Of a DNA stretch of 64,000 bases, positions 36,027 through 44,063 are shown piece by piece (positions within the stretch are counted from its first letter, which is position 1; each line of letters opens with the position of its first letter). A program made the translations under genes and the position numbers. The notes under the pieces were generated by a model, which did no database searches, was not told the origin of the DNA, and was given only the letters and a program-made list of their open reading frames with translations. The stretch is from NCBI RefSeq assembly GCF_049959315.1, contig NZ_CP188201.1. One strand, 5' to 3'. This stretch comes from Serratia proteamaculans_D (lineage in GTDB: Bacteria; Pseudomonadota; Gammaproteobacteria; Enterobacterales; Enterobacteriaceae).

Positions 36027-36512
36027 ATGAAAACATGGAATGTGATGCTGGTGCTGGTACTGATGTGTTGGCTGGTCGCCGGCGTGGCGCTGGCCGCCAA
36101 TATGAAAATGCACGGCACGCTGGTGGAACCGCCGGCCTGCACCGTCAGCGGCGGTAAAGAGATAGACGTCGACTTCGGCAAGGCGGTGGGGGTCAACAAG
36201 GTGGACGGCACCCACTATCTGCAGGCCATCAGCTACCAGGTCACCTGCCTGCCAGGGAGCGGCAGTTGGAGCCTGGGGCTGACGGTGACCGGCAGCGTCA
36301 GCGGTTTTGATACCGCCGCGCTGCAGACCGACGTCACCGACCTGGGCATCAAGCTGCTGCAGGCGGGCAAGGCCTGGCCGATTAACCAGCGGCTGGTGGT
36401 AGATGCCAAAGCGTTGCCGGTGTTGCAGGCGGTGCCGGTGAAAAAGCCGGGCATGAAGCTGAAAGAGGGGGCGTTCAACGCCACCGCGACGCTGCTGGCG
36501 GACTATCAATAA
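36027..36512 (+). CDS. Fimbrial minor subunit (MrpF/G-like, copy 2)
   Basis: A 161-residue paralogue of the preceding product: signal peptide to about GVALAAN, mature KMHGTLVEPPACTVSGGKEI, Cys pair (PACTV...VTCLPG), and the C-terminal AFNATATLLADYQ. It starts 12 nt after copy 1. Such low-copy subunits usually build the tip fibrillum adapter stack under the adhesin; exact order is inferred from MR/P systems. Confidence 0.8.
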   Translation: MKTWNVMLVLVLMCWLVAGVALAANMKMHGTLVEPPACTVSGGKEIDVDFGKAVGVNKVDGTHYLQAISYQVTCLPGSGSWSLGLTVTGSVSGFDTAALQTDVTDLGIKLLQAGKAWPINQRLVVDAKALPVLQAVPVKKPGMKLKEGAFNATATLLADYQ

Positions 36513-36522
36513 GGAGAACCGG

Positions 36523-37050
36523 ATGAGCAAGCGAAGGATACTGCTGGCCGGGCTACTGGCCTGCGGGCTGGCGACCGGGGCGCAGGCGGCGACCGACATG
36601 AAGTTCCACGGCGAACTGGTGGCGGAACCCTGCGTGGTGGCCGCCGGCGACGATCAGGTAGCGCTGGATTTTGGCGAACTGACCAATAAAGACCTGTACA
36701 GCTACGGCAGAACCAAAGGCAAGGCATTCCAGCTACGGCTGACCGGCTGTGACCCGACGATCGCCAAAGACGTGCGCGTCACCTTCAGCGGCAGCGAGAG
36801 CGCCCAACTGCCGGGGTTGCTGGCACTGGACGGCGCCAGCCAGGCGGGCGGGGTGGCTATCGGGCTGGAAACCCCGGCGGGCGTCGCGCTGGCGTTGGAC
36901 AAGCCCAGTGAAAAATACTCGCTTAAGGTCGGCAGCACGCTGATTGACCTGCAGGCCTATGTGCGCGTAGAGCCGCAGGCGGTGACCGATAAAAGCCTGA
37001 AGCTGGGCAGTTTTAGCACCACCGCCACCTTTACGCTGGATTATCCGTAG
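36523..37050 (+). CDS. Fimbrial minor subunit (third adapter)
   Basis: A 175-residue pilin-domain protein with a signal peptide (ending GAQAAT), mature start DMKFHGELVAEPCVVAAGDD, Cys pair (EPCVV...LTGCDP) and C-terminal TTATFTLDYP. It resembles MrpG/PapK-type tip subunits. It lies immediately before the predicted adhesin gene, in line with an adapter role. Confidence 0.8.
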   Translation: MSKRRILLAGLLACGLATGAQAATDMKFHGELVAEPCVVAAGDDQVALDFGELTNKDLYSYGRTKGKAFQLRLTGCDPTIAKDVRVTFSGSESAQLPGLLALDGASQAGGVAIGLETPAGVALALDKPSEKYSLKVGSTLIDLQAYVRVEPQAVTDKSLKLGSFSTTATFTLDYP

Positions 37051-37090
37051 TTTGTGGCGAGATAACACACTTTTAAATCGGAAATTGCTA

Positions 37091-37975
37091 ATGAAATTAT
37101 TGCGAACGCCAGAGATTGAGCATGGTTTAATCCACTTGGGGACGGCACGGCTCTTCCTGCTGGGAGGGTTGTGTTTAATGACGCTTTTGGTTAGTTGGCT
37201 TGGTGTATCATCGGCTAATGCAACGCCTTATGTTTCAGTCGATAGGTATTGGAAAACGAGTGGTGGAACGATGACGAATTGGAGCGGCCGCTGGGATTGG
37301 TCGTCTCAGGCAGGAGATGTATCTATCTGTAATAATTTCAGAAGATGCTTTATGGCCGTGTGCGTTATAAAAGTAGTGTCAAGAACCGCACTACCAAGTT
37401 GTTATAGTAATACAGCTTTAATGAATGTAACCATCCCTCAGGGAACTACGGCCCATGGCGCTCAGAAACTGTGGGCGGCTAAATACGGTACCTCTGGAAC
37501 CTGGACATTGGGGCCTTGGAGCCTTGCCGCCTTCAATACTGATTGTGTTGGCATCGCAATTTGGAATACCCGGGGCGGGTTGACGCCAATTGGTACTGAG
37601 TTTCCTGGCTCCCGTTGTGGCAAGATTCCTCCCCTTAACCTAGCTTGCGATACCAGCGGTAAAGTCACCATTGACTACGGTACCTTAAGCAGTGGCCAGC
37701 TCAATGGTGCTACTGCCAGCACTACCCTCTCTTTCACCTGTAATCAGGCGGCCACCGCCACCATAAAACTCAATGACAGCGTGATCGATCTGGGCCGTAA
37801 AGGCGATTTAACCGCTGCGATTAGCATTGGTGGCAAGGATCTGGCCAAAGTCAGCAATGTGGCGGTGAAAAACGGCACCGTCACCACCACCATTACCTCC
37901 ACGCTCAAAGCCAAAGGTACCCCTGACTCTGGGCCGTTTGAAGGCAGCGGCGTGCTGATCATCGGTTACCAATAA
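37091..37975 (+). CDS. Predicted two-domain tip adhesin (MrpH-like)
   Basis: A 294-residue protein. After a long signal region (cleavage about ANATP, residue 44) comes a Cys-rich N-terminal domain (about residues 45-195, with motif NTDCVGIAIWNTRGG and several Cys) and then a pilin-type C-terminal domain (LNLACDTSGKVTIDYGTLSSG... ending GVLIIGYQ). This two-domain plan and its place at the end of the subunit genes fit a tip adhesin. The N-terminal half is lower in GC (two sampled 60-base lines give 43% and 35%) than the pilin half (57%). ATG 37091 is chosen over 37052 for the signal peptide. Ligand unknown. Confidence 0.78.
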   Translation: MKLLRTPEIEHGLIHLGTARLFLLGGLCLMTLLVSWLGVSSANATPYVSVDRYWKTSGGTMTNWSGRWDWSSQAGDVSICNNFRRCFMAVCVIKVVSRTALPSCYSNTALMNVTIPQGTTAHGAQKLWAAKYGTSGTWTLGPWSLAAFNTDCVGIAIWNTRGGLTPIGTEFPGSRCGKIPPLNLACDTSGKVTIDYGTLSSGQLNGATASTTLSFTCNQAATATIKLNDSVIDLGRKGDLTAAISIGGKDLAKVSNVAVKNGTVTTTITSTLKAKGTPDSGPFEGSGVLIIGYQ

Positions 37976-37994
37976 CCCAACTCGGACAACAATC

Positions 37995-38528
37995 ATGGAA
38001 CGATTGATTCTGACCCTGAACTGCCCCGACGGTTTTTATGCCGCCGGGGTGCGGCTGGCGCTGAGTGAACATCTGGCGGCGCAGGGCATTGGTCTGCAAA
38101 CGGCGGTCGAGGCCGCGAAAAACCCTTATATCCCTCATCTGGTGCTGCTGGCGCCCGGCATTAGTGCGCCCATAGGGCAGCGCCCGGCGCTGCATGACAG
38201 CGGGCCGATAAGTCCGCCGGATAGCCGCACCTTGCTGTGGCTGGATCCTTACGAAACGGTGGCGTCACTGCTGGCGCGGGTGGACGCGCTATTACAGCGG
38301 CGCACCCTGACCTGGCGCTGCCCGGTGGCGGGGACGCATCGGCTCAGCCCGCAGGAATACCGGGTTTTGCGCCTGATCGGCCGGGGGCTGAGCTCGGTGG
38401 CGATTGCCCGCCAGTTGCAGCTGCATGCCAAAACCGTCAGCGCCCACAAGCGCAACGCGATGAAAAAATTAAATATAACGCGCAACACGCAGTTGTTGCA
38501 CTGGTTGTTAAATGGAGGAATCAAGTAA
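37995..38528 (+). CDS. LuxR-type DNA-binding regulator at end of fimbrial operon
   Basis: A 177-residue protein with a C-terminal LuxR/NarL helix-turn-helix (about residues 115-165: LSPQEYRVLRLIGRGLSSVA, then KTVSAHKRNAMKKLNI). The N-terminal 110 residues resemble a worn receiver fold but lack a clear phospho-acceptor Asp in a LDIxxP context, so phosphorylation cannot be assumed. It begins 19 nt after the adhesin stop, hence is likely cotranscribed. MR/P operons also end in a regulator (MrpJ), but that one is XRE-type, so this is a different solution. Targets unknown. Confidence 0.82.
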   Translation: MERLILTLNCPDGFYAAGVRLALSEHLAAQGIGLQTAVEAAKNPYIPHLVLLAPGISAPIGQRPALHDSGPISPPDSRTLLWLDPYETVASLLARVDALLQRRTLTWRCPVAGTHRLSPQEYRVLRLIGRGLSSVAIARQLQLHAKTVSAHKRNAMKKLNITRNTQLLHWLLNGGIK

Positions 38529-38965
38529 TGAATGGGATGTGGAGCAGCGCGATCAAACAAGGGTTACGGGCGGGGAAAATCCTGATGCTCGGGGCGCTGT
38601 TAAGCGGCTGTGCGGTGCCGTCGGGTAAAACCGGCCACAAGCCGCTGACCCCAACGACGGTGAAAAGCACCGCGCAGACACCGGTGGCCGCGCAAAACGC
38701 CGGTGAGGCCGAACGCCTGAGCCAGTGCCAGCGTGAGTTGGCGGCACTGCAGGTGGCCAGCCCGGCGCGCTTTCAACAGCGCAAGGCCGAGTTTGATCGC
38801 TTGATGGCCGGGGCTGCGCAATACGGCGGCATTCGTACCTCGGTCAATAACGAGACGCAGGATACGCTGGATTCGCTGTATCGCTATAAGGTTGGCCGCC
38901 TGTGTGCAGAGATTTCTCAGGATGTACTGAGTGGGTTAATGGAAACCGGGGAGCAGGGTAAATGA
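38528..38965 (+). CDS. Small lipoprotein of the fimbrial operon tail
   Basis: A 145-residue protein with a lipobox LLSGC (Cys28), so probably a lipid-anchored envelope protein. The rest is hydrophilic with a Gln/Glu-rich helix region (EAERLSQCQRELAALQ; RFQQRKAEFDRLMAGA). I do not recognise a family. Start ATG 38528 shares one base with the stop of the regulator (TAATG), with GGAGG 9 nt upstream. Its stop overlaps the FKBP gene by 4 nt. The tight coupling argues that the three tail products work together. Confidence 0.75.
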   Translation: MNGMWSSAIKQGLRAGKILMLGALLSGCAVPSGKTGHKPLTPTTVKSTAQTPVAAQNAGEAERLSQCQRELAALQVASPARFQQRKAEFDRLMAGAAQYGGIRTSVNNETQDTLDSLYRYKVGRLCAEISQDVLSGLMETGEQGK

Positions 38966-40116
38966 AGCGGCGGCACCCGCTGAGCGCAGCGGTATTGCTG
39001 GCCTTGCTGTACGGCAGCCTGCCCTGTGCTCAGGGGCAAGAAGCCGTGACTCAGAGCGGGGGTATACCAGCCTTGCTGCAGTTTGCCGAACGTTATCAGG
39101 CCGCACCGCCGCCGGTTAGCCCGCAGCAGCGCGAGCGTGAAAAAAAGAAACAGGCGGATGAAGAGCAGGCCCGGCAGGCGCAGGCGCTCAGCGCCAAACG
39201 CCAGCAGCAGCGCCTGCAGGAAAAAGAGAGCCAGTCACAGCAACAGCAGGCACAGCTCAACCAGCTACGCCAACAAATTGCCGCGCTGCAGGCCGAACAA
39301 CAGCGGGCCGTCCAGGTCGCGCCGGACTTGACCCCGTTGCTGCAACTGACGCAGGGGCTAAGCCGGGCGTGGCATGGCACGCCAGACGAACTGCAGCTCC
39401 AGCAACGTCTGGCGCAGCAGCAGCAACAGTGGCAACAAAAGTACGATGCCTTGCTGGAACGCGCCGGGCCATTGGCGCAACCGCTGGTGTTAAACAGCCC
39501 GCAGGCCAACCAATCCTATGCGGCCGGGGTGGCGCTGGGAAAAGACATTTTATTGCTGCAGGCGGAGCGCCAGAACTGGGGCGTGACCACCGACAAAAAC
39601 CAGGTGCTGGCCGGGGTGGTGGATGCCTTCAGCGGCGATTATCAATTGCCGCAACCGGCGCTGGATCAGGCGTTGCAGGTCTCGGAGCAGCAGGTTAATC
39701 AGGCTCGGCAGCGCACGGTCAAAACTCAGGCGCAGCGTGGGCAGCAGTTTATGGCGGCGTTCCAGGAGCAAAAAGGCGCGGCTCAGGCGGAATCCGGTTT
39801 TTGGTACCGTATCGAGGCCGCAGGCAGTGGTGCTATCCCGCCGGATGCGGTAGTGACGGTGGTGGTGAAAGAGACGCTGACCGACGGCACGGTGATCCAG
39901 GATATGGAGGCCAGCGGTGCGCGGCTGTCACAACCGCTGGCGGCGTATCCGCCGCTGTTCCGCGAGGCCATCGGTCAACTGAAAAACCACGGTACCATCA
40001 TGTTGGTGGTGCCACCGGAAATGGCCTATGGCGATAAGGGCTACGCGCCGAAGGTGCCGCCGGGTGCCACTATGGTTTACACCCTGCGGGTGGCAGACGT
40101 TACGGCTGTCGGTTAA
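38962..40116 (+). CDS. Coiled-coil protein with C-terminal FKBP-like domain
   Basis: A 384-residue exported protein. Signal peptide to about PCAQGQE, then a charged Gln-rich coiled coil (about residues 52-115), an FkpA/Mip-like helical dimerisation part (SYAAGVALGKDILLLQAE near residue 187), and a C-terminal FKBP domain (about 275-384; VVPPEMAYGDKGYAPKVPPG and MVYTLRVADV). Within the FKBP part the usual active-site Asp of GxxFD and the Trp of the VIPGW motif are not seen at the matching places, so isomerase activity is doubtful and a chaperone role is possible. No terminator was found directly after it. Confidence 0.82.
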   Translation: MKRRHPLSAAVLLALLYGSLPCAQGQEAVTQSGGIPALLQFAERYQAAPPPVSPQQREREKKKQADEEQARQAQALSAKRQQQRLQEKESQSQQQQAQLNQLRQQIAALQAEQQRAVQVAPDLTPLLQLTQGLSRAWHGTPDELQLQQRLAQQQQQWQQKYDALLERAGPLAQPLVLNSPQANQSYAAGVALGKDILLLQAERQNWGVTTDKNQVLAGVVDAFSGDYQLPQPALDQALQVSEQQVNQARQRTVKTQAQRGQQFMAAFQEQKGAAQAESGFWYRIEAAGSGAIPPDAVVTVVVKETLTDGTVIQDMEASGARLSQPLAAYPPLFREAIGQLKNHGTIMLVVPPEMAYGDKGYAPKVPPGATMVYTLRVADVTAVG

Positions 40117-40783
40117 CTCAATGGGCGGTGATTAATAATACGTAGCAGACGTATAGGGTCGCCGCCTACATCAATAAATTTTCTTTTTTATCCCCAATAA
40201 TTATTAGCCTAAAAAAATAAGCTAAGCTTGTCCTGTAGTCAGGTTAATTAAAGCTAACATTAGTCACAGGCTAACTTCGATTTAAATACAAACAACCATT
40301 AAATATCACATCTATTTAACACAAAAACTACGTACAGAGACTACGAAACCATTGTGTAACATAACCACAAGATAATTATGAGAAATTGTGAGCTGAATCT
40401 GGAAATAAAATCCGGATAGGCTTAAATTGTTTCAGATCAAATTACGCCTGAATACCTCTTTGGGGGAAAATTTGACCTGTAACCCAAAGTCTAACCCACA
40501 TCACGTAAAAACCTATTTATTGTGTGGGATTGGGCGAGTATCATCCATGCTGAATATGGATGGTTGATCTTGTTGCATTTGTTACCCGTTGTCGGTTTTC
40601 AGTGGTGTGTTTTGTGCACTGGCCAGTCAGGCCCGCGTCGAATGCATGGTTGAAAGCGGAGAAGCTGGATCAAATTTTTGTTGTGTTTAAGGGCATTCAC
40701 TGCGGGGCGTTACCGGTAGCTTCACCCGAAGTCATATCGATAACCGCATGTCGGAGTCTTCCTGCGAGGAGCAAGGAGTCAAG
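40117..40783. other. Control region upstream of cydA
   Basis: A 667-nt gap, AT-rich in its first 400 nt, holds no supported gene. An FNR-type box is at 40427-40440. A GGAG ribosome site for cydA lies at 40775-40778. In E. coli cydA is controlled by FNR and ArcA from several promoters; I did not assign the individual promoters here. Confidence 0.65.
40427..40440. promoter_or_regulatory. FNR-type box upstream of cydA
   Basis: TTGTTTCAGATCAA matches the FNR consensus TTGAT-N4-ATCAA with one mismatch. It lies about 345 nt before cydA, in keeping with oxygen control of cytochrome bd. Confidence 0.6.
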
Positions 40784-42352
40784 ATGTTTGATATTGTCGA
40801 ACTGTCGCGCTTACAGTTTGCTTTAACGGCGATGTACCACTTCTTATTTGTCCCATTAACGCTGGGTATGGCGTTTTTGCTGGCAATTATGGAAACGGTA
40901 TATGTACTGTCAGGCAAGCAAATCTATAAAGATATGACCAAATTCTGGGGCAAGTTATTTGCAATTAACTTTGCTCTGGGTGTGGCCACCGGTTTGACCA
41001 TGGAGTTCCAGTTCGGGACCAACTGGTCATATTTCTCCCACTACGTCGGTGATATTTTCGGGGCCCCGCTGGCCATCGAAGGTCTGATGGCGTTCTTCCT
41101 TGAATCGACGCTGGTCGGCCTGTTCTTCTTCGGCTGGGATCGTCTGGGCAAGGTGCAACACATGGCCGTTACCTGGCTGGTGGCACTGGGCTCAAACTTC
41201 TCTGCGCTGTGGATCCTGGTCGCCAACGGTTGGATGCAAAACCCGATCGCCTCGGATTTCAACTTCGAAACCATGCGTATGGAGATGCTCAGCTTCTCCG
41301 AACTGGTGCTCAACCCGGTTGCGCAGGTGAAGTTCGTGCATACCGTGGCAGCCGGCTACACCTGTGGCGCGATGTTCGTTCTGGGTATCAGCTCTTACTA
41401 CCTGTTGAAAGGCCGCGATCTGGCCTTTGCCAAACGCTCCTTCGCTATTGCCGCCAGCTTCGGTATGGCTGCCGTGCTGTCCGTTATCGTTCTGGGTGAT
41501 GAATCTGGCTACGAAATGGGCGACGTGCAGAAAACCAAACTGGCCGCTATCGAAGCCGAGTGGGACACGCAACCGGCACCGGCTTCCTTTACCCTGTTCG
41601 GTATTCCGAATCAGGATAAAATGGAAAACTCCTACTCAATCCAAATCCCTTACGCGCTTGGCCTTATTGCTACCCGCTCAACAGATACCCAGGTCACCGG
41701 CCTGAAAGATCTGATGGCGCAGCATGAAGTGCGCATCCGCAACGGGATGAAAGCCTATGGGCTGCTGGAAGAGTTGCGCGGTGGCAATACCGACCCGGCA
41801 GTACGCACCGAGTTCAATAAAGCCAAGCAGGACCTGGGCTACGGCTTACTGCTGAAGCGTTATACCCAGAACGTCACCGACGCGACGGAAACGCAGATCC
41901 AGCAGGCAACCAAAGACTCGATCCCACGCGTTGCACCGCTGTACTTCGCCTTCCGTATCATGGTGGCCTGTGGCGTGCTGATGCTGTTGATCATCGGTCT
42001 GTCGTTCTGGAGCGTGATTCGCAACCGTGTCGGCCAGAGAAAATGGCTGCACCGTGCGGCGCTGTATGGCCTGCCGCTGCCGTGGATCGCGATCGAAGCC
42101 GGCTGGTTTGTGGCTGAATACGGCCGTCAGCCTTGGGCGATTGGTGAGGTGCTGCCGACGGCTGTCGCCAACTCTTCACTGACTGCGGGCGACATTCTGT
42201 TCTCGATGGGGCTGATTTGCGGCTTGTACACCCTGTTCCTGGTGGCTGAAATGTACCTGATGTTCAAATTTGCACGTCTGGGTCCAAGCAGCCTGAAAAC
42301 TGGCCGCTACCACTTTGAACAACCGACTGCCGCCGTGCAGGAAGCGCGCTAA
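40784..42352 (+). CDS. cydA: Cytochrome bd-I ubiquinol oxidase subunit I
   Basis: A 522-residue protein, the E. coli CydA length, and nearly colinear with it (DIVELSRLQFALTAMYHFLF with the heme-ligand His, GWMQNPIASDF, WFVAEYGRQPWAIGEVLPT). The Q-loop region (about residues 250-380) is full length. The frame opens at 40748, but ATG 40784 behind AAGGAG gives the known N-terminus. It reduces O2 with quinol at low oxygen, in the inner membrane with CydB and CydX. Confidence 0.97.
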   Translation: MFDIVELSRLQFALTAMYHFLFVPLTLGMAFLLAIMETVYVLSGKQIYKDMTKFWGKLFAINFALGVATGLTMEFQFGTNWSYFSHYVGDIFGAPLAIEGLMAFFLESTLVGLFFFGWDRLGKVQHMAVTWLVALGSNFSALWILVANGWMQNPIASDFNFETMRMEMLSFSELVLNPVAQVKFVHTVAAGYTCGAMFVLGISSYYLLKGRDLAFAKRSFAIAASFGMAAVLSVIVLGDESGYEMGDVQKTKLAAIEAEWDTQPAPASFTLFGIPNQDKMENSYSIQIPYALGLIATRSTDTQVTGLKDLMAQHEVRIRNGMKAYGLLEELRGGNTDPAVRTEFNKAKQDLGYGLLLKRYTQNVTDATETQIQQATKDSIPRVAPLYFAFRIMVACGVLMLLIIGLSFWSVIRNRVGQRKWLHRAALYGLPLPWIAIEAGWFVAEYGRQPWAIGEVLPTAVANSSLTAGDILFSMGLICGLYTLFLVAEMYLMFKFARLGPSSLKTGRYHFEQPTAAVQEAR

Positions 42353-42366
42353 ACAGGAGTCCACGT

Positions 42367-43506
42367 ATGTTTGATTATGAAGTACTGCGATTTATCTGGT
42401 GGGTCCTGATTGGCGTACTGCTGATCGGTTTCGCCGTCACCGACGGTTTCGACATGGGGGTCGGCATCCTGGTGCGCATTATCGGTAAAACCGATACCGA
42501 GCGCCGGGTGATGATCAACTCCATTGCACCACACTGGGACGGCAACCAGGTGTGGCTGATCACTGCCGGTGGCGCGCTGTTCGCCGCCTGGCCGATGGTC
42601 TATGCGGCGGCGTTCTCCGGTTTCTATGTTGCCATGATCCTGGTGCTGTCAGCCTTGTTCTTCCGCCCGGTCGGTTTTGACTACCGCTCGAAGCTGGAAA
42701 GCAGCCGCTGGCGCAACATGTGGGACTGGGGCATCTTTATCGGCAGCTTCGTGCCTGCGGTGGTATTCGGCGTGGCGTTCGGCAACCTGTTGCAGGGCGT
42801 GCCGTTCCACATGGATGAGTACATGCGCCTGTTCTACACCGGCAACTTCTTCCAACTGCTCAATCCGTTTGGTCTGTTGGCGGGCGTGGTCAGCTTGACC
42901 ATGCTGGTGACTCAGGGGGCAACTTACCTGCAGATGCGTACCAGCGGTGAAATTCACCTGCGTGCTCGCGCTGCGGCGCAGATCTCCACCCTGGTGATGG
43001 CGGTGTTCTTCCTGTTGGGCGGTATCTGGCTGGTGAAAGGCATCGATGGTTATGTGATTACCTCGGCGCTGAACACCATGGCGGAGTCCAACCCGATGCG
43101 TAAAGAAGTGGCTCATCAGGCCGGTGCCTGGTTGATCAACTTCAACAAGTATCCGCTGCTGTGGGCACTGCCTGCACTGGGTGTGGTGCTGCCGCTGTTC
43201 ACCGTGCTGTTCTCGCGCTTGTCGAAAGACGCGCTGGCGTTTGTGACCTCGTCGCTGACCATTGCCTGTGTGATCCTGACTGCCGGGGTGACCATGTTCC
43301 CGTTCGTGATGCCGTCAAGCACCGTGCCTAACATCAGCCTGACCATGTGGGATGCCACCTCCAGCCTGTTGACGCTGCAAGTGATGACCGTTGTCGCGGC
43401 GATCTTCGTGCCTATCGTTCTGGCGTACACCAGTTGGTCGTACTACAAAATGTTCGGCCGTCTCGATAAGAACTTCATCGAGAACAACAAGCATTCGCTG
43501 TATTAA
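42367..43506 (+). CDS. cydB: Cytochrome bd-I ubiquinol oxidase subunit II
   Basis: A 379-residue polytopic protein of the CydB family (LIGFAVTDGFDMGVGIL, SIAPHWDGNQVWLITAGGAL). It starts 14 nt after cydA behind ACAGGAG and is followed by cydX after 17 nt. Confidence 0.97.
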   Translation: MFDYEVLRFIWWVLIGVLLIGFAVTDGFDMGVGILVRIIGKTDTERRVMINSIAPHWDGNQVWLITAGGALFAAWPMVYAAAFSGFYVAMILVLSALFFRPVGFDYRSKLESSRWRNMWDWGIFIGSFVPAVVFGVAFGNLLQGVPFHMDEYMRLFYTGNFFQLLNPFGLLAGVVSLTMLVTQGATYLQMRTSGEIHLRARAAAQISTLVMAVFFLLGGIWLVKGIDGYVITSALNTMAESNPMRKEVAHQAGAWLINFNKYPLLWALPALGVVLPLFTVLFSRLSKDALAFVTSSLTIACVILTAGVTMFPFVMPSSTVPNISLTMWDATSSLLTLQVMTVVAAIFVPIVLAYTSWSYYKMFGRLDKNFIENNKHSLY

Positions 43507-43523
43507 GGATAGGGAGCTAAACC

Positions 43524-43637
43524 ATGTGGTATTTTGCCTGGATTCTCGGAACGCTTCTTGCCTGTGCCTTCGGCATCATCACGGCGCTGGCGCTTGAGCA
43601 CCACGAAGATTCAAAAGCACAGCAAGACGATAAGTGA
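43524..43637 (+). CDS. cydX: Cytochrome bd-I accessory peptide CydX
   Basis: A 37-residue one-helix peptide: MWYFAWILGTLLACAFGIIT followed by ALALEHHEDSKAQ and a hydrophilic tail. This matches E. coli CydX (YbgT, 37 residues), needed for stable cytochrome bd. GGGAG lies 7 nt before ATG 43524. The stop TGA shares its A with the ybgE ATG. It is too short for common ORF cut-offs. Confidence 0.94.
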   Translation: MWYFAWILGTLLACAFGIITALALEHHEDSKAQQDDK

Positions 43638-43933
43638 TGAGTTTGTCACTGACTGACAAGCTGTACGCTATCACCGACAAGGGCCCGGTTCGGGCCCTTT
43701 CACTGGTGCTGGCGTTGATTTTGGCGGGCTGTATTTTCTGGGATCCGACCCGCTTTGCGGCGAAGACCAGCTCGCTGGAGATTTGGGAAGGGCTGCTGCT
43801 TATTTGGGCAGTCTGTGCCGGGGTGGTTCATGGCGTCGGGTTCCGACCGCAACGCACCCTGTGGCGAGCTTTTTTTGCGCCACTTCCGGCAATTGTGATC
43901 CTGGCCGCAGGATTACTTTACGTTTCTTTATAA
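43637..43933 (+). CDS. ybgE: YbgE, cyd operon membrane protein
   Basis: A 98-residue protein with three hydrophobic segments, conserved with E. coli YbgE (ALSLVLALILAGCIFWDPTR, IWEGLLLIWAVCAGVVHGVG). The ATG at 43637 overlaps the cydX stop; a GTG one codon earlier is possible. Its role in bd oxidase assembly is suggested by context only. Confidence 0.9.
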   Translation: MSLSLTDKLYAITDKGPVRALSLVLALILAGCIFWDPTRFAAKTSSLEIWEGLLLIWAVCAGVVHGVGFRPQRTLWRAFFAPLPAIVILAAGLLYVSL

Positions 43934-43952
43934 TCTCCGCTATACCCCCAAG

Positions 43953-43981
43953 TTATGGGCCATCGCGGCCCATAATTATTT
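43953..43981 (+). terminator. Terminator after cydABX-ybgE
   Basis: Perfect 9-bp stem TTATGGGCC / GGCCCATAA with a 5-nt loop and TTATTTT downstream, 20 nt past the ybgE stop. Confidence 0.8.
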
Positions 43982-44002
43982 TCGTTCCCATCTTGTAACC
44001 CA

Positions 44003-44031
44003 TTCCCAACCCGATCCGTCTTGCGTATAGT
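44003..44031 (+). promoter_or_regulatory. Candidate promoter for ybgC-tolQR
   Basis: -35 TTCCCA and -10 TATAGT with a 17-nt spacer, about 30 nt before the ybgC GTG. The -35 is weak; the place after the cyd terminator supports it. Confidence 0.5.
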
Positions 44032-44063
44032 AGCACCGTTAAATTGCATTGCTGGGAAGTAGA

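Noticed and set aside
40560..40826. Plus-strand ORF of 88 codons upstream of and overlapping cydA
   Set aside because: It overlaps the cydA start in another frame, has no ribosome site or similarity, and lies in the cydA control region.
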